Assembly (NCBI GenBank): GCA_035653615.1 | Contig: DASRBN010000004.1 | Coordinates: forward strand, 157,257 to 221,256 | DNA from: Ktedonobacteraceae bacterium | Lineage (GTDB): Bacteria; Chloroflexota; Ktedonobacteria; Ktedonobacterales; Ktedonobacteraceae | Direction of reading: 5' to 3' | Length of the DNA stretch: 64,000 nt | Notes under the pieces: generated by a model | The model's database searches: none | What the model was told of the DNA's origin: nothing | The model's input: the letters and a program-made list of their open reading frames with translations, nothing else | Program-made: the position numbers and the translations under genes | Shown: in pieces, positions 25,602 to 33,487 of the stretch | Layout: every line of letters starts with the position of its first letter | Position numbering within the stretch: position 1 is the first letter of the stretch

Positions 25602-26573
25602 TTGGATTATCGTTTGAGGCCAGCATTAAGCAAACAAGAAGCCATCCGTGTGGGCAAGTTGATCGTATTGGCTCAGCATGATCAACTTGCCCTGAAGTAT
25701 CAGGAACAGCGCTTTCATACAAAGGGCTATCGAGTAAGGGAAACGCCGCACTTTGTGTTCTGTCAGAAGCAGTCTCCTCATCAAACAGTATTGATGCACA
25801 CATTTGGGCAAGCAGATATTGATGCAGACCTCATCTGCTTCATTGAAAAGGAGCTAGACTCATTTGGTTTCATTTCATCTGCCAAGGATTTTGGGGCTGT
25901 TCTCTTTGCCATTCTAGCTTCTACATTTCCATCGCCACGCAATCAGCGCATCATTTGGCAGCGGTTCTGCTTCAATACGCTAGTCAAGCTGCGTGAACAA
26001 ATTGCTCATCCTCTTTCCACACCTCCAGAGGTTTCCTATATTGCCCCTTTTGCGACGATCTATCGGCGTATCTTTGACCTCTGCATCGGGCAGAGCCTCC
26101 TTGACATCGGATGCAGCTTTGGCTTTTTACCGATCCTAATGAACGAGCGTTTCCCCAATATGCAAACAATCATGGGCTGCGATAACAACCCTGATGCGCT
26201 CAATTTTTCCATGGATACAGCAGAGGTTGCTAGCGTGCGCCACGTCACATTTAAGTTACAAGATGTGCTGGATGCGACTATTCTTAGCCTGGGAACCTTC
26301 GACACGGTAACAGCTATTCATCTGCTGGAACATCTTCCAGAAGTTCAACTTGCTCAAGCATTTGAACATCTCTTGAAGCTGACACGCCACCGCTTGATAG
26401 TCGCAGTACCTTACGAACAGCAGGTTACAACGGTATATGGGCACGAACAGCTATTTTCACGGGAAAAACTAGAAAAGTGGGGAAAGTGGAGCATTGAGAC
26501 GCTTAAGAGTCCTGTAACATATTGGTGTGAGGACGTTGCAGGTGGATTGCTCATTGTAGATCGCCTGTCATAA
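25602..26573 (+). CDS. SAM-dependent class I methyltransferase
   Basis: 323 residues with a TTG start at 25602, preceded by GGAGCGGAGG. Residues about 1-140 have no recognised family. The Rossmann methyltransferase domain follows: LLDIGCSFGFLPILM (motif I), then MGCDNNPDAL (acidic loop after beta-2), LSLGTFDTVTAIHLLEHL and the RHRLIVAVPYE strand. The HLLEHL motif resembles UbiE/COQ5-like enzymes. It follows the XRE-TPR gene by 21 bases and precedes the SDR by ten, so all three form one unit. Substrate unknown. Confidence 0.75.
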   Translation: MDYRLRPALSKQEAIRVGKLIVLAQHDQLALKYQEQRFHTKGYRVRETPHFVFCQKQSPHQTVLMHTFGQADIDADLICFIEKELDSFGFISSAKDFGAVLFAILASTFPSPRNQRIIWQRFCFNTLVKLREQIAHPLSTPPEVSYIAPFATIYRRIFDLCIGQSLLDIGCSFGFLPILMNERFPNMQTIMGCDNNPDALNFSMDTAEVASVRHVTFKLQDVLDATILSLGTFDTVTAIHLLEHLPEVQLAQAFEHLLKLTRHRLIVAVPYEQQVTTVYGHEQLFSREKLEKWGKWSIETLKSPVTYWCEDVAGGLLIVDRLS

Positions 26574-26583
26574 CTAGAAGCGA

Positions 26584-27423
26584 GTGTCCGCTATGCGATT
26601 TCGTGACCAGGTGGTTCTGATAACAGGTGCAGGCCGTGGGCAAGGACGAGCTCATGCTTTAGGCTTTGCTCGCGAGGGAGCTCATCTACTCCTCTGTGAT
26701 ACTCTCCGTTCCTATTCCTCAGTTCCTTATCTCCTCTGTTCTGCTGATGATTTACTCCGGACTGCTGGCGAGATCGAAGCGATGGGTCAATGTATAATTG
26801 TGCATCACGCAGATGTCACTGACCTCAATGAGATGCAGAAAGCCGCTGATAGAGCTATTGCAGAGCTAGGCCCTATTGACATTGTTGTGGCAAATGCAGG
26901 GTTGTACTCATTTGCCACAACATGGGAACTCACAGAGGAGCAATGGGATGAGACAGTTGCAGTGGCACTCAAGGGTGCGTGGATCACATGTAAAACTGTG
27001 ATACCACACATGCTTGCGCGAAAAAAGGGGAAAATTATCTGCATCGGCTCGATAGGTAGTTTTAAGGGCTTGCCAGGTTTGGGTCATTACGTTGCTGCTA
27101 AGCATGGAATAATGGGTCTGGTGAAGACATTAGCAGTAGAGTTGGCCCCCTACAACATCAATGTCAACGCGGTCTGTCCCACAACTGTAGATACCGATAT
27201 GATTAACAACCAGGCATTCTACGACTATTTTGCAGGGGGCCCAGGACCAAATGCCACCCGCGAGAACGTGATTGCCCGTATGAACGAAATGAATCTCTTC
27301 AGGGACAGGGGAATAGTTACTCCCGAAGATATTACTGCTGTCGTTCTCTGGCTTGCCTCTTCTGAGGCAAGCCACATTACGGGATGTGCATTACCTGTAG
27401 ACGCTGGGTTTTTGACCCGTTAA
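26584..27423 (+). CDS. Short-chain dehydrogenase, mycofactocin-coupled type
   Basis: 279 residues from GTG 26584; ATG 26593 is an alternative. The TGAGRGQGRAHA cofactor loop, a 20-residue insert around CDTLRSYSS...LLCSADDL before the DV motif, NAG, catalytic Ser in CIGSIGS, YxxxK as YVAAK and the VDAG end match the mycofactocin-dependent SDR family, which holds its NAD without exchange and passes electrons to mycofactocin. No mycofactocin biosynthesis gene is seen in this window. It is the last gene of the element's cargo unit. Confidence 0.85.
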   Translation: MSAMRFRDQVVLITGAGRGQGRAHALGFAREGAHLLLCDTLRSYSSVPYLLCSADDLLRTAGEIEAMGQCIIVHHADVTDLNEMQKAADRAIAELGPIDIVVANAGLYSFATTWELTEEQWDETVAVALKGAWITCKTVIPHMLARKKGKIICIGSIGSFKGLPGLGHYVAAKHGIMGLVKTLAVELAPYNINVNAVCPTTVDTDMINNQAFYDYFAGGPGPNATRENVIARMNEMNLFRDRGIVTPEDITAVVLWLASSEASHITGCALPVDAGFLTR

Positions 27424-27512
27424 GAGGGTAGTTTTTACCCATTTCCCAATCAACAAAAGAACTCGACGCGGCGCATCTTCAGTCCTCGTAGTCCCTACGA
27501 AAAGCAACTCGT
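27424..27512. other. Spacer after SDR gene
   Basis: Contains a short GGGTA/TACCC hairpin with a T-run (27426-27441) that may be a weak terminator. No gene. Confidence 0.35.
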
Positions 27513-27622
27513 TTGTACCTGGCTTTGCCAGAAACCCTTTGACTTCTCCGGTCGTTCGATCACGAAAGGTTGTTCTTCTCCAAGAGCGTTTTTGGCCTGC
27601 GGGGGTGAAATTCTGACGGGTT
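27513..27622. repeat. 110-bp repeat, copy 2
   Basis: Matches 21442-21551 in the same orientation with four differences. No tnpB C-terminus adjoins it here; the following 70 bases keep weaker similarity. It is a fragment of the same kind of transposon copy. Confidence 0.75.
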
Positions 27623-27752
27623 TCCAGAGAAAGAGGCAGTGGAAGACCTGCCTCTCAAACATATCCTACCCCGCAGCCAATCAACTGTCTCTACAGCAGG
27701 TTGTTCTTATGCGAATCCTGCTTATCAAGCGCGTTGCAGAAAGGCAATTTGT

Positions 27753-27771
27753 CAGTTTATTTGCAGTTTAT
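27753..27771 (+). promoter_or_regulatory. Paired CAGTTTAT sites, candidate integrase arm-type sites (right)
   Basis: Direct octamers at 27753-27760 and 27764-27771, about 150 bases inside attR, equal to the pair near attL. The words around them (TTTGTCAGTTTAT, TGCAGTTTAT) are shared too, in swapped order. Confidence 0.55.
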
Positions 27772-27850
27772 GACCTGTACTTTCTTGAAGAGACCTGAAT
27801 GAATCTGCATACGTCGCAAAGTGGCAAAAGTGCTTGAAAGCACGAAAGAA

Positions 27851-27886
27851 GCGGCTTCAGACCTGAAACATCTGTTCTGAAGCCGC
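27851..27886. terminator. Hairpin downstream of tRNA-Leu
   Basis: GCGGCTTCAG and CTGAAGCCGC form a perfect 10-bp stem. T-rich sequence lies on both sides (TTCTTT on the minus strand, GTTTTTG on the plus strand). It lies inside the element, just beyond the tRNA 3' end, and could replace the terminator separated by integration. Confidence 0.6.
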
Positions 27887-27921
27887 CTGGAGTTTTTGGG
27901 AAAAACCGAAAAAGTGAGGGG

Positions 27922-27939
27922 GTGCCGAAGGGGGGACTC
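27922..27939. repeat. attR: 18-bp direct repeat within tRNA-Leu
   Basis: Identical to 6036-6053. It covers the tRNA's discriminator, acceptor 3' strand and T-stem 3' strand, so integration leaves an intact tRNA gene. Confidence 0.88.
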
Positions 27940-28006
27940 GAACCCCCATGCCCTTAAGAGCACAACGCCCTGAACGTTGCGTGTCTACCAATTTCACCAC
28001 TTCGGC
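27923..28006 (-). tRNA. tRNA-Leu(CAG)
   Basis: The minus strand folds as a class II tRNA. The acceptor is GCCGAAG/CTTCGGC with discriminator A. The anticodon stem is CAACG/CGTTG around loop TTCAGGG (anticodon CAG). A long variable arm (TGCTCTTAAGGGCA) and T-arm GGGGG-TTCGAGT-CCCCC follow. CCA is not encoded. It is the integration target of the element. Confidence 0.95.
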
Positions 28007-28134
28007 TCGTTCTGGATTGGTTGTCCTGTCTTTGGAGACAGGCATATATTACTGCATCTGTCGCGGCTTGTCAATAGGTTTGCGACCCGTTTGTAAGCGG
28101 CCTTTCCCTCTTCGCCTTCCGGCATAGTTCCTTG

Positions 28135-28143
28135 TGTTATAAT
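28135..28143 (+). promoter_or_regulatory. Extended -10 promoter (TGTTATAAT)
   Basis: TGT before a perfect TATAAT, about 133 bases before the Ppx-CHAD start. No clear -35. First promoter of the chromosomal arm right of the element. Confidence 0.5.
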
Positions 28144-28275
28144 TACAAAGACATCCTTTTTGTATCACATACTGGCTGTGGGATTGCTATGCCTGCAAGC
28201 TTATGTTTGAGCTAACAGGCGATGTAAACGATGTTTATGCAACAGACATTCGTTGAAAAGTGGGAGTCTTTTTTC

Positions 28276-29727
28276 ATGCAGGATCAGTCCTCTCCCGTGC
28301 GAGCCGCCATCGACATTGGCAGTAACACGATCCATATCGTTGTTGCGCGCTGCGCTCCTGATGCCCTCGATATTGTCGAGGACCAGGTGGAAATGGTGCG
28401 CATCGGCGAAAGTGTCAATGCAACCGGAGAGATTTCGCAACAGAAACGGAACGATACTATCGCCACGCTCAATCAATATAAAGCTCTGGCCGGACAACAT
28501 GGAGCCGAGCAGGTTTTCGTCGTGGCCACAGAAGCCATTCGCAAGGCTACGAACGGTGAGCAGTTTTTGCAGGATGTGAAGCGCGAGACCGGCCTGGAGG
28601 TGCAAATCATCAGTGGCACCGTCGAGGCAGTGCTGACCTTTCTCGGCGCTTCCTATGAGCTGCATAACGAACCTAATGCACCGGCCCAGATTGGTGTAAT
28701 GGACCTGGGAGGCGGAAGCATGGAATTGATCACCGCGAAAAACATGCAGATCACCTGGCAAACATCCGTCCCTATTGGTTCAGGCTGGCTGCATGATCGC
28801 TACCTTCCTTCTAATCCTCCAACGAACCAGGAAATTGAGGTCGCGACTACCTTTCTGCAAACCTACCTGCAAAATATGGATATCAAGCGCTTCCCACCCG
28901 TTCTGATCGTCACCGGTGGAAGCGCTAACTCGCTGCTGTACCTCGTCCAGCGCGCGTTTCACCTTGATACGAGCAGCCGACTAACGCAGGAGAATCTTAT
29001 GCGCTGCATGGGGCTGATGATGGCGCTGCCCGCCGAAGAAATTGCTCAGCGATATGAACAGCCACTAGATCGGGCGCGTATTCTACCGGCTGGCGCGTTG
29101 ATTATACAGAAAGTGATGACGCGCCTGCGCCTGGATGAGGTACGAGTAAGCCCACACGGCATTCGTGAGGGCGTGCTGCTGGCCTATGCCCGTTATGGAG
29201 ATCACTGGTTGGAGAAGGTCAAAGAAAGCGCTGAGGCCGCCAGTGCGGGTAAGGGAGCAAATGCATCCGCTCAGTTTGCTACTCCAAAGGAGGAGACGTT
29301 TGCGCAATCTGGCAGGCGCATGCTGCTGGATCGCACAAAGAAGATGCTGGATTGGTGCGATGAGGTTCTGAAGCACGAAGATGTCGAAGCGGTGCATAAG
29401 ATGCGTGTTGCCTCGCGCCGCCTGCGTGCTACGCTCGATGCGTTCGAGTCATGCTCAGACCCCAAAGTCTTTAAGAAGCTCTACCGGAAGATCAAAAAGG
29501 CCGCCGATATTTTGGGAGCGGCGCGCGATACAGATGTGATGCTGCAAAACTTGCAGGCTCAATTAGAGCAAATGAATGACGAGGATCGGCCCGGCATGCA
29601 GTGGCTCATTTCACGCCTGAAAGACTACCGGCAGGAGAAACAACAGGAGTTGGAACGCTTCCTTCGCAATCTGGATATGGATGCTTTGGAAGAACAGGCT
29701 GAAGCCTGTATTCCTGGAGGTGTGTAG
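28276..29727 (+). CDS. Ppx/GppA phosphatase fused to a CHAD domain
   Basis: 483 residues from ATG 28276 (GGGAG upstream); ATG 28231 in the same frame has a poorer ribosome site. Residues about 8-310 form an exopolyphosphatase/guanosine pentaphosphatase domain: AAIDIGSNTIHIVVA and MDLGGGSMELI are the two phosphate-binding loops. Residues about 330-475 form a CHAD domain (VEAVHKMRVASRRLRATLDAF, with its conserved H, R and K). CHAD domains bind polyphosphate, so the enzyme likely hydrolyses polyP or (p)ppGpp while bound to it. Followed two bases later by a second CHAD gene and an HD gene. Confidence 0.9.
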   Translation: MQDQSSPVRAAIDIGSNTIHIVVARCAPDALDIVEDQVEMVRIGESVNATGEISQQKRNDTIATLNQYKALAGQHGAEQVFVVATEAIRKATNGEQFLQDVKRETGLEVQIISGTVEAVLTFLGASYELHNEPNAPAQIGVMDLGGGSMELITAKNMQITWQTSVPIGSGWLHDRYLPSNPPTNQEIEVATTFLQTYLQNMDIKRFPPVLIVTGGSANSLLYLVQRAFHLDTSSRLTQENLMRCMGLMMALPAEEIAQRYEQPLDRARILPAGALIIQKVMTRLRLDEVRVSPHGIREGVLLAYARYGDHWLEKVKESAEAASAGKGANASAQFATPKEETFAQSGRRMLLDRTKKMLDWCDEVLKHEDVEAVHKMRVASRRLRATLDAFESCSDPKVFKKLYRKIKKAADILGAARDTDVMLQNLQAQLEQMNDEDRPGMQWLISRLKDYRQEKQQELERFLRNLDMDALEEQAEACIPGGV

Positions 29728-29728
29728 T

Positions 29729-30289
29729 ATGGCAAAAGCCAGGCCGCTCAAGGGACTGAATCCATCTGCTCCTACCGGGCAGAATGCGCGCATTATCGCC
29801 AAAGTGCGCCTCGAAGAATTGTATAACTGGCAAAAATGCGTCGACGATCCATACAGCGTACGCGAGTTGCATAACCTGCGCATTGCAGCTAAACGGCTCC
29901 GCTATACGTTTGAAGTTTTTGAGGAGTTTTTCCCCGAAGCCAGCCATCCTATCGTCGATGAACTGCAGCAGCTACAGGACGAGCTTGGCGAGTTGCATGA
30001 CAGCGATGTGATGATTGCAATGCTGCGGCTGTGTTTAGGAAGCCAGGACGCCGGAACAATCTCGGATACCGCGAAACAGAAGGAGAAACCACTCGTGCAG
30101 CCCGAGCTGGTGAATGATCTGCTGGACCCGGCGGTCGCTCCCACAAGTGAGGAACGCTACGGGCTGGAGAGTCTGCTGCATAAACAGGAACAATTGCGTG
30201 AAGAGCAATATGCTGCTTTCCGCAAGCACTGGTATGAACTGCAAGCACGCGATTTCCGGCGTGAAATACTGGATGTTTTGAAATCATGA
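29729..30289 (+). CDS. CHAD-domain protein
   Basis: 186 residues from ATG 29729 (GGAGG nine bases upstream). VRELHNLRIAAKRLRYTFEVFE shows the CHAD signature of basic helices that bind inorganic polyphosphate, and DELGELHDSDVMI is the second half. It starts just after the Ppx-CHAD stop, and its CHAD would complement the one there. The stop overlaps the earlier possible start of the HD gene. Confidence 0.85.
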   Translation: MAKARPLKGLNPSAPTGQNARIIAKVRLEELYNWQKCVDDPYSVRELHNLRIAAKRLRYTFEVFEEFFPEASHPIVDELQQLQDELGELHDSDVMIAMLRLCLGSQDAGTISDTAKQKEKPLVQPELVNDLLDPAVAPTSEERYGLESLLHKQEQLREEQYAAFRKHWYELQARDFRREILDVLKS

Positions 30290-30321
30290 AGCTATGGGAG
30301 CGACGAGAGGAGGGATCAGAC

Positions 30322-30963
30322 ATGACAACGCCATTTTCAGTTGAGGAACTGGGTTGGTGGCAACTTTCCGAGCCGACCGCCGAGGAACTGCATTTGAGTG
30401 GAGGGCTGCGTGTCGAGGACTGGCCTCATGCTCGCCACGTAGAACGACTCAGCTTGCAGCTTTTTGAAGCCACACAGCCCCTGCATAAGCTGGATAAACG
30501 CACCTTGCGCCTGCTTAAACGCGCTGCCTTCTTGCACAATGTCGGTATGCTGGTCGAGGCGCGCCGCCACCACAAACATTCTTTCCGCCTCATCAACGAA
30601 ACGTCGCTGCCCGATTTTAGCGATGAAGAGCGATTCGAAATTGCATGCATAGCCCGCTATCACCGCCGCGCTTTACCCTCTACTTCGCACGAAGAGTATG
30701 CCGCGTTGAGCCGACAGGCTCGCCGGCGCGTCTCCATTCTGGCGTCATTACTGCGCGTAGCCGATGCCCTCGACTATAGCCACGATGGACGTGTGCTGCG
30801 TGTGGCCGCCGCCAGAGAGCAAACAAATGAAAAGCAATGGACGCTATTGCTCTGGAAACGCCCCCTGGCAGACCTGGATGATGAGCTTGAACATGCCCAC
30901 AAGAAGGCAGACCTTTTCGAGAAGGTGTTCAAACGCAAATTGCACTTCGTGGTGCAGGAATGA
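30322..30963 (+). CDS. HD-domain phosphohydrolase
   Basis: 213 residues from ATG 30322, which has GAGGAGG nine bases upstream; ATG 30286, overlapping the CHAD stop, is a longer alternative. HARHVERLSLQLFE, AAFLHNVGM (in place of HD) and IARYHRR form a metal-dependent HD fold like the third domain of Ppx enzymes. The usual His-Asp pair reads HN, which may weaken one metal site. The operon order Ppx-CHAD, CHAD, HD suggests that one polyP-related enzyme has been split over three genes. Confidence 0.8.
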   Translation: MTTPFSVEELGWWQLSEPTAEELHLSGGLRVEDWPHARHVERLSLQLFEATQPLHKLDKRTLRLLKRAAFLHNVGMLVEARRHHKHSFRLINETSLPDFSDEERFEIACIARYHRRALPSTSHEEYAALSRQARRRVSILASLLRVADALDYSHDGRVLRVAAAREQTNEKQWTLLLWKRPLADLDDELEHAHKKADLFEKVFKRKLHFVVQE

Positions 30964-30966
30964 AAA

Positions 30967-31986
30967 TTATTCCTCAGGAAAGCCGGACGCGGAAATCACA
31001 AATTTGGGGTCGTGTTCGTGTAGCACTATCGAGGCGCCACAGGCATCAGCAGGATGAATCCATAACACCGGGCGCGGGCTTTCTTCATTCCCCTGCTCGT
31101 GTGTATAGGTGACGCCGTGTTCGTCCAGGTAGCACCGCGCTGCTTCAAGATTCTCAACCGCGAGCGTCATGCGGCATAGACTCTCTCCAAAACGTTCCAG
31201 GTAGCGGGCAAGCGCGCCCGGCTCCGGCAGGTACAGGTCTTCTACATCGCTTTCAACTGAAAGTGGGAGTGGCACTGCCAGCTCGAAACTCTGCTGCGCA
31301 ACCACAGCGGTGCCGTCTATTTGCTTTACCTCGCCTGCTCCGAACGGGCCCAGGGGGAATGCAACCAGCATGGCGTCCCACGAATCGGCCTCGCCAGTGA
31401 ATGAATCCGATGGCGACAGATTATAGATATGCTGGAAACGCCGCGCGGCCTCGCCAAGGTCGGCGACGGCAATTGTTGTGCTGAGTACCTGTGTGGCACC
31501 AAGGGGATGGCGCGGTGGCGTCTGCCAACCTGCCAGGCGAAAACGTCGTTCTTCACCCGTACTATCGTGCTGGATGATGAAAGGATAGTGCTGCGCGAGT
31601 TCTGGAATCTCTATATCGGCGCGCTGCCATTGGCGTGTCCGGCCATCCGCGCTCCTCAATTCTCCCGGCGTAGGGCCGAAGATGGAGATGCCGCGCTCTT
31701 TCATGGCTGCGCTATCGGCCTCGATATTATCGGAGGACAGCACGAAATTAAGATAGCCTTCGCCTTTGGCCAGCCGCTCAAGCATTCTGGGCGATGCTTC
31801 CTCTGGCCTATTGACCGCGATCAGTTCGATATAGGTATCGCCGATCACAATAATGCGATTGGCAGTACCGCCGGAGGGATGGATACCTCCGCCCGATACT
31901 GCCAACCCAAGTTTCTGGCTGAATACCTGTGCCGCCTGTTCCAGGTCATGCACACCGATGATAATATGATCCAGCCCTGTTAGCAT
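30967..31986 (-). CDS. VOC-superfamily (glyoxalase/dioxygenase-like) protein
   Basis: 339 residues from ATG 31986. Two vicinal-oxygen-chelate modules: LDHIIIGVHDLEQAAQVFSQKLG near the N-terminus, with GGTANRIIVIGDTYIELIAV, and a second one at about residue 165 (LSTTIAVADLGEAARRFQHIYN) that ends in a HPADACGASIVLHEHD metal-binding stretch. Most similar in layout to the Glyoxalase-like/DUF group of lactoylglutathione-lyase relatives. Substrate unknown. It lies 20 bases before the secF stop, on the same strand as secDF. Confidence 0.75.
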   Translation of the reverse strand: MLTGLDHIIIGVHDLEQAAQVFSQKLGLAVSGGGIHPSGGTANRIIVIGDTYIELIAVNRPEEASPRMLERLAKGEGYLNFVLSSDNIEADSAAMKERGISIFGPTPGELRSADGRTRQWQRADIEIPELAQHYPFIIQHDSTGEERRFRLAGWQTPPRHPLGATQVLSTTIAVADLGEAARRFQHIYNLSPSDSFTGEADSWDAMLVAFPLGPFGAGEVKQIDGTAVVAQQSFELAVPLPLSVESDVEDLYLPEPGALARYLERFGESLCRMTLAVENLEAARCYLDEHGVTYTHEQGNEESPRPVLWIHPADACGASIVLHEHDPKFVISASGFPEE

Positions 31987-32005
31987 CTTGCTACAACCCT
32001 CAATT

Positions 32006-33466
32006 CTATCCGCGTGTGCGTGCCAGTTCGCGTGCCTCGCGGCGATCCGCCTCCGGCTCTCCACCACCCAGGCGATTGAAACCGAGCTCGCCCTTTTCCC
32101 AGATCACCAACAGCATACTGGCATTGAAGATGGAGGAGTAGGTACCACTAAAGATACCGACCAGCAAGGCTCCGGTAAATGAGCGGATGCTATCTCCACC
32201 GAAGAGCGTCAGGGCGCTCAGGGTGAAAAGTACGGTGAGCGAGGTGTTGAGCGAACGCGCCATCGTTTGTACCAGGCTGGCATTCACCACCTGCTCGAAC
32301 GTCTCCGAGGTACGGCGTTGCATATTCTCACGAATACGGTCGAATACCACAATCGTATCATGCACCGAGAAACCTACGACCGTCAGCAGGGCCGTGAGGA
32401 ACAGCGCGTCAACCTGGACATGGAATATCCAGCCCAGGAACGAGAAGACGCCGAGCACCACCAGCACATCGTGCAGCAGCGCGATGATAGCGCATGCGCC
32501 ATAACGCCACGGCTTCGCCACCTTGCGGAACGAGAACCAGATGTAGAGCAGGATCAGCACCGAGGCGGCCAGCACAGCCAGGAATGCGTTGCGCGTCGTA
32601 TCCGAAGCCACGGAGCCGGAAACCGAAGCATTATTCAGCAACTGGATGTAGTTGTTGCCATTATTAATGAAGACCTGCTGCAGCTTCAGGAGATCGTTCT
32701 GCGAAAGATCGGAGCGTGTCAGTAGCGTAATGGTTTGCGTTGTTGCTCCCTGTCGCACATCGACTATACTAACCGGAATGTTGGCAGGATTCGGCTTCGT
32801 CGTTGTTGGCGTCGGCGTGGCGGTTGGCGTACCGTGCGCTACCGGCCCGGTACCGGTAGTCGTACCTGTAGCGGTCGCTCCTGGCGTAACAGTCGCTTTA
32901 GGCGTAGCCGTTGGAGTGGCCTTAGATGTAGCTGTGGCGGTCGGACTTGCCGTTGGCGTGGCGGCCGCTGTTGGAGGTCCTATCGCTGGGTTTGAGGTAT
33001 CAGGCAGCTTGCTGAGTGCCTTCTCAATATCGCTAATCTTAGGATTGACTCCAGAAGCAAATCCTGTGACGACAACGACTGTGACCGTTTTCCCATTCAG
33101 AACGAGCGGATGGAAGACGGTGGAAAGCTTACTACTCGTCGGGTACGCTTTTTTCAAATCGTTCTGGATAACATCTTGTACATTTGTATCAATATTCGTA
33201 TTCAAACGAATCCAGATGGTCTGGTTGGCAGCTACTGATGGGTCATTTCCTGTCTGAACCTCCAAGCTGTCCAGGTTGAGCGGCTTGACCAGGTTTTGTA
33301 CCTGAACATCCGTCAAGGTCTTTTCAGGACGAAATTGAACGCTTGCTCCACCGGCAAAGTCGATACCGACGTCCAGTCCTTTCACAATCAATGAGATGGT
33401 ACCTGGAATAATGACGATCAACGATATCAAAAGAAAGATATAGCGTTTTCCTACAAGATTGAACAC
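32006..33466 (-). CDS. secF: Protein-export membrane protein SecF with Pro/Thr-rich insertion
   Basis: 486 residues, where SecF is usually about 300. The N-terminal helix (YIFLLISLIVIIPGTISLIV) and the GIDFAGG motif are followed by the periplasmic P1 domain. This is interrupted at about residues 165-224 by a low-complexity stretch of ATPTA/TPTPT-type repeats. The five C-terminal helices include VVGFSVHDTIVVFDRIREN, the SecF signature. It works with SecD in proton-driven release of secreted proteins. The insertion is predicted to be disordered and outside the membrane. secD is 21 bases upstream. Confidence 0.92.
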   Translation of the reverse strand: MFNLVGKRYIFLLISLIVIIPGTISLIVKGLDVGIDFAGGASVQFRPEKTLTDVQVQNLVKPLNLDSLEVQTGNDPSVAANQTIWIRLNTNIDTNVQDVIQNDLKKAYPTSSKLSTVFHPLVLNGKTVTVVVVTGFASGVNPKISDIEKALSKLPDTSNPAIGPPTAAATPTASPTATATSKATPTATPKATVTPGATATGTTTGTGPVAHGTPTATPTPTTTKPNPANIPVSIVDVRQGATTQTITLLTRSDLSQNDLLKLQQVFINNGNNYIQLLNNASVSGSVASDTTRNAFLAVLAASVLILLYIWFSFRKVAKPWRYGACAIIALLHDVLVVLGVFSFLGWIFHVQVDALFLTALLTVVGFSVHDTIVVFDRIRENMQRRTSETFEQVVNASLVQTMARSLNTSLTVLFTLSALTLFGGDSIRSFTGALLVGIFSGTYSSIFNASMLLVIWEKGELGFNRLGGGEPEADRREARELARTRG

Positions 33467-33487
33467 AGCAAACTTCCTCCCTCTCCT

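Noticed and set aside
6187..27423. The element as a complete prophage or conjugative element
   Set aside because: No terminase, portal, capsid or tail genes and no relaxase, coupling protein or VirB4 could be recognised, so neither name is justified from the sequence alone.
27592..27798. A 68-codon plus-strand frame near the element's right end
   Set aside because: It runs over the 110-bp transposon remnant and the arm sites, has no ribosome site and ends in low-quality sequence; more likely chance.
32652..33257. A Val/Gly-rich frame opposite secF
   Set aside because: It is the reverse reading of the Pro/Thr-rich repeat of SecF and not an independent gene.
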